From: Candidatus Daviesbacteria bacterium
GTDB lineage: Bacteria > Patescibacteriota > Microgenomatia > Daviesbacterales > UBA10151
Length of the DNA stretch: 33,436 nt
Direction of reading: 5' to 3'
Assembly (NCBI GenBank): GCA_016176465.1
Contig: JACOXD010000006.1
Location: 135,878 to 169,313 of the forward strand
This document shows, in pieces, positions 31,680 through 33,436 of this stretch. The notes beneath the pieces were generated by a model, which saw only the letters and a program-made list of their open reading frames with translations, was not told the origin of the DNA and did no database searches. A program made the position numbers and the translations under genes. The number at the start of each line of letters is the position of its first letter. Position 1 is the stretch's first letter.

Positions 31680-33436
31680 TTATTCCACCTTTATTGATCC
31701 TAATATCCCATCAAACTCTCCCATTAGCTCAGGAACAACTGGGTTGACTAATACTTGAATAACATTCCCATCTTTAAATAGAAAAAACTGCAAGATTTGT
31801 TTTCCTCTTGATTCCCTTCGGGTCTGAGCCTCAGAGTCGAAGACTTGATCCTTCCGACTTAACTCTCCATTATCTTCCCAAACTCTAACATGAGCATCAT
31901 CCCAGCCAGGTATAAGGGCTTTACCTTCATTAACTAACTTTCCATAAGACTCCTTGTCATCCTGAAGCGCAGCTGAAGGATCCAGATTCTTCTCCGGCGA
32001 AGCCGGATCAAGAATGACACGAGAAAGAGTAACACTCAACTGCTCATTTGGATCCTTTAAAATCTCCTTATCATCTCTAGATTCTATGCTCCAGTGCAGG
32101 GGAAATAAAAGAAAAAAGCCCTGCTTGCTTTTATAATTCACAAGGATCTGATCATTTAAAACTCCTGACTTAGTACTTTCTCTTAAAACTTGGATATTTG
32201 ACAGTGCATTTTTTGCAGCGATGAGATTAGGATGGGTTTTTACCAGTGTGTCATACTCTGCTGTAGCTTTATCAAAATCCATACCTCTTAGATAAAGATT
32301 TGCCAAATTAAACCTAGCTTCCCAAAAATTTGGGGCTTTTTCTAATACCCTTTTGTAGTATCCCTCAGATTTTGCTAAATCATTGCTCTTTCCATACCAA
32401 ATCCCCAAAGTATAATTAGCCATTAAGTTATCAGGGGATTTTGCAACAACATCAGAAAAAAGCGAAATATCATTTTTCCAAATAAAGTTTCTGTTAAAGG
32501 TAAGAATAAAATAAATTAAAATCAACAACCCAAATCCTCCAAACATTAGCTTGGAACCCCCGGGGTTGCGCCTCAGTTTTGTCATCCTGAGGGCAAAGCC
32601 CGAAGGATCTAATCCTGAGATTCTTCGCCTTTGGCTCAGAATGACAAAGAAAAACCATCCTACTAATAAACAATATCCTAACGAGGCAATATAAAGATAC
32701 TTTTCAGCCATTGCTCCTCCATGAGGGATAATATAAGAAACTGGTATAAGTGCTATAAAAAACCACAATATACAAAAAGATACTAAACTATACCTTTTGA
32801 TATATTTGAAAGCAAATATTATGAGACCTAGTAATAGAGCAGCTGATATTAAAACTTCAGAATCAAAAATACTCTGGTTTAAAATTGGCTCAAGTGAGTC
32901 ATAAGGAATCATAGATGAAGGAAAATCCCCTACTAGATTGTGTATTGCTGTTTGGTTAAAAGGAGCAATCAAAAGCAGAATATATCTTGCAAAAACTTTA
33001 ACCATTGTTAGCTGTGTTAAATAAAAGCTATAACCTAGATAATCAGTTCTTGAGACTAAACTAAGCATAGAAGTTCTAATAAAAATAAAAATTAAAACTC
33101 CCAAAAAATAAGGAAGATAGATTAGTGTAGTTCTCCATTTCAGTCGAACCATAAATATTATTCGAGCGAGCGAAGTGAGTCGAGAATTACCATAATTTTG
33201 ATTTTTGATTTTTGATTTTTGATTTAAAACCATGTCATATAAAACAATCAACAATGGTAAGGTTAGTGTCATTTCATAAGTAAAAAAAGCAAGAAAAGCA
33301 AAGAAAATAGAAGCTATATAGAGAAGTAGTTCTCGACTACGCTCGAACAATAATATTCTTCGAGTGAGGGAAGTGAATCGAGAAGTTCCTAATACATAAA
33401 GATAAAAGCTCAGGAAAAAAAACAAACTCCCCCATG
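31680..33436 (-). CDS. TMTC-like GT-C protein with TPRs and C-terminal module, 5' end missing
   Basis: The open frame continues to the right edge (first whole codon at 33434), so helices 1-3 and the DD motif lie outside the window; a start at TTG 33425 would fall mid-helix and is not real. The visible part has FFLSFYLYVLG, FLAFFTYEMTLTLPLLI, MAEKYLYIASLGY, FNRNFIWKND, two to three TPRs, then the C-terminal module (FFLLFPLHWSIE; LKDPNEQLSVTL; VRVWED; LQFFLFKDGNVIQVLVNP). It is the most repeat-loaded gene: family 2 in loops A and B, a TTTTGAT tandem in loop B, family 1 and a GC palindrome in loop C, and two different elements in the module. Confidence 0.8.
   Translation of the reverse strand, partial: WGSLFFFLSFYLYVLGTSRFTSLTRRILLFERSRELLLYIASIFFAFLAFFTYEMTLTLPLLIVLYDMVLNQKSKIKNQNYGNSRLTSLARIIFMVRLKWRTTLIYLPYFLGVLIFIFIRTSMLSLVSRTDYLGYSFYLTQLTMVKVFARYILLLIAPFNQTAIHNLVGDFPSSMIPYDSLEPILNQSIFDSEVLISAALLLGLIIFAFKYIKRYSLVSFCILWFFIALIPVSYIIPHGGAMAEKYLYIASLGYCLLVGWFFFVILSQRRRISGLDPSGFALRMTKLRRNPGGSKLMFGGFGLLILIYFILTFNRNFIWKNDISLFSDVVAKSPDNLMANYTLGIWYGKSNDLAKSEGYYKRVLEKAPNFWEARFNLANLYLRGMDFDKATAEYDTLVKTHPNLIAAKNALSNIQVLRESTKSGVLNDQILVNYKSKQGFFLLFPLHWSIESRDDKEILKDPNEQLSVTLSRVILDPASPEKNLDPSAALQDDKESYGKLVNEGKALIPGWDDAHVRVWEDNGELSRKDQVFDSEAQTRRESRGKQILQFFLFKDGNVIQVLVNPVVPELMGEFDGILGSIKVE
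31816..31842. repeat. Inverted repeat in the C-terminal module
   Basis: CTTCGGGTCTGAG (31816-31828) and CTCAGAGTCGAAG (31830-31842) pair at 11 of 13 positions around a single base. The element encodes most of KDQVFDSEAQTRRES, which extends the turn between RVWED and QILQFFLF by about 15 residues compared with the paralogs. Confidence 0.7.
31955..32019 (-). repeat. Family 1 palindromic element in the C-terminal module
   Basis: This 65-nt copy carries a TGTCATT left end, an internal TCCGGCTTCGCCGGA hairpin, GAAGAATCT and a CTTCAGGATGACA right end on the coding strand. It is translated VILDPASPEKNLDPS then AALQDD, with a net negative charge. Confidence 0.9.
32553..32569. repeat. GC-rich palindrome GGAACCCCCGGGGTTGC
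   Basis: This element lies 10 nt from a family 1 copy and encodes LRRNPGGSK in loop C. It matches 30649-30665 in reverse orientation with one difference. Confidence 0.6.
32580..32646 (-). repeat. Family 1 palindromic element (loop C)
   Basis: This 67-nt copy on the coding strand reads TGTCATTCTGAG to CTCAGGATGACA, with inner GAAGAATCT and AGATCCTTCG. It is translated VILSQRRRISGLDPS then GFALRMTK, basic, in the loop before the last membrane helix. Confidence 0.92.
33128..33225. repeat. Family 2 element plus TTTTGAT tandem (loop B)
   Basis: TAGTTCTCC at 33128 and TCGAGAATTA at 33180-33189 are the outer arms; TCGAA and TTCGA are inner arms. Next to it lie about four TTTTGAT heptamers (33197-33225). 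Together they encode QKSKIKNQNYGNSRLTSLAR and IIFMVRLKWR, strongly basic, in loop B. Confidence 0.75.
33327..33388. repeat. Family 2 element (loop A)
   Basis: Outer arms TTCTCGA/TCGAGAA and inner arms CTCGAA/TTCGAG form a nested inverted repeat. The coding strand gives GTSRFTSLTRRILLFERSRE in loop A, the same site that holds family 1 elements in the paralogs at 17336 and 27872. Confidence 0.78.

Noticed and set aside
18827-33388. A CRISPR array made of the repeated elements
   Set aside because: Copies are kilobases apart, are translated inside genes, have no regular spacers, and no cas genes are present.
33425-33425. TTG at 33425 as the true start of the last gene
   Set aside because: The frame continues to the window edge, and the residues upstream align with the middle of a helix in the paralogs; the gene is simply cut by the window.
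1-33436. Alternative genetic code with TGA as an amino acid
   Set aside because: TGA ends several genes exactly where family length and overlaps expect a stop, so the standard bacterial code fits.

Overview
The window is AT-rich bacterial DNA, almost fully coding, with many ATGA or longer overlaps between genes. It has no rRNA, tRNA, CRISPR array or transposase. Thirteen large polytopic membrane proteins resemble GT-C glycosyltransferases: TMTC-like with TPRs, DUF2723 type, PMT/ArnT type and '6-pyruvoyl-tetrahydropterin synthase-related' (PTPS-related) type. TGA is used as a normal stop. This content and the heavy load of short palindromic repeats resemble Candidate Phyla Radiation (CPR/Patescibacteria, Microgenomates-like) genomes. 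That placement is inference; there is no marker gene here.

Layout. Positions 1-2416 (minus): an unidentified gene start, a sugar-nucleotidyltransferase and a GT-B transferase. 2419-3576 (plus): a GT4 glycosyltransferase whose start codon lies 2 nt from the divergent one. 3569-11381 (minus): a Wzx-like flippase, three related PTPS-type membrane proteins and a membrane-anchored FxLYD-like protein. 11484-17354 (plus): a three-gene overlapping operon of DUF2723+TPR, PTPS-related and PMT-type GT-C proteins. 17336-33436 (minus): five TMTC-like proteins, two other GT-C-like proteins, and a small cytoplasmic set (GNAT acetyltransferase, Dpm1-type polyprenyl-phosphate sugar synthase, DegT aminotransferase, cupin).

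How it may work together (inference). The nucleotidyltransferase, aminotransferase, cupin and acetyltransferase would make modified nucleotide sugars. The Dpm1-like enzyme would load sugar onto a polyprenyl phosphate. The GT-C proteins would transfer it to proteins or glycans outside the membrane, and the flippase and GT-A/GT-B enzymes would build a surface polysaccharide. Four of the GT-C proteins end in the same ~140-residue extracytoplasmic module, and a fifth carries a divergent version.

Most unusual feature. Several unrelated families of short palindromic or tandem repeats lie inside the genes and are translated in frame. In the TMTC paralogs they sit in the same few places: predicted cytoplasmic loops A, B and C, and two turns of the C-terminal module, with different repeat families at the same site in different paralogs. 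For the main family (TGTCATTCTGAG...CTCAGGATGACA) the exit reading frame tracks predicted topology: loop copies encode basic peptides and module copies acidic ones. One copy, in the opposite orientation, supplies an aminotransferase stop codon. This resembles the protein-coding palindromic elements of Rickettsia, but with several families sharing the same sites.
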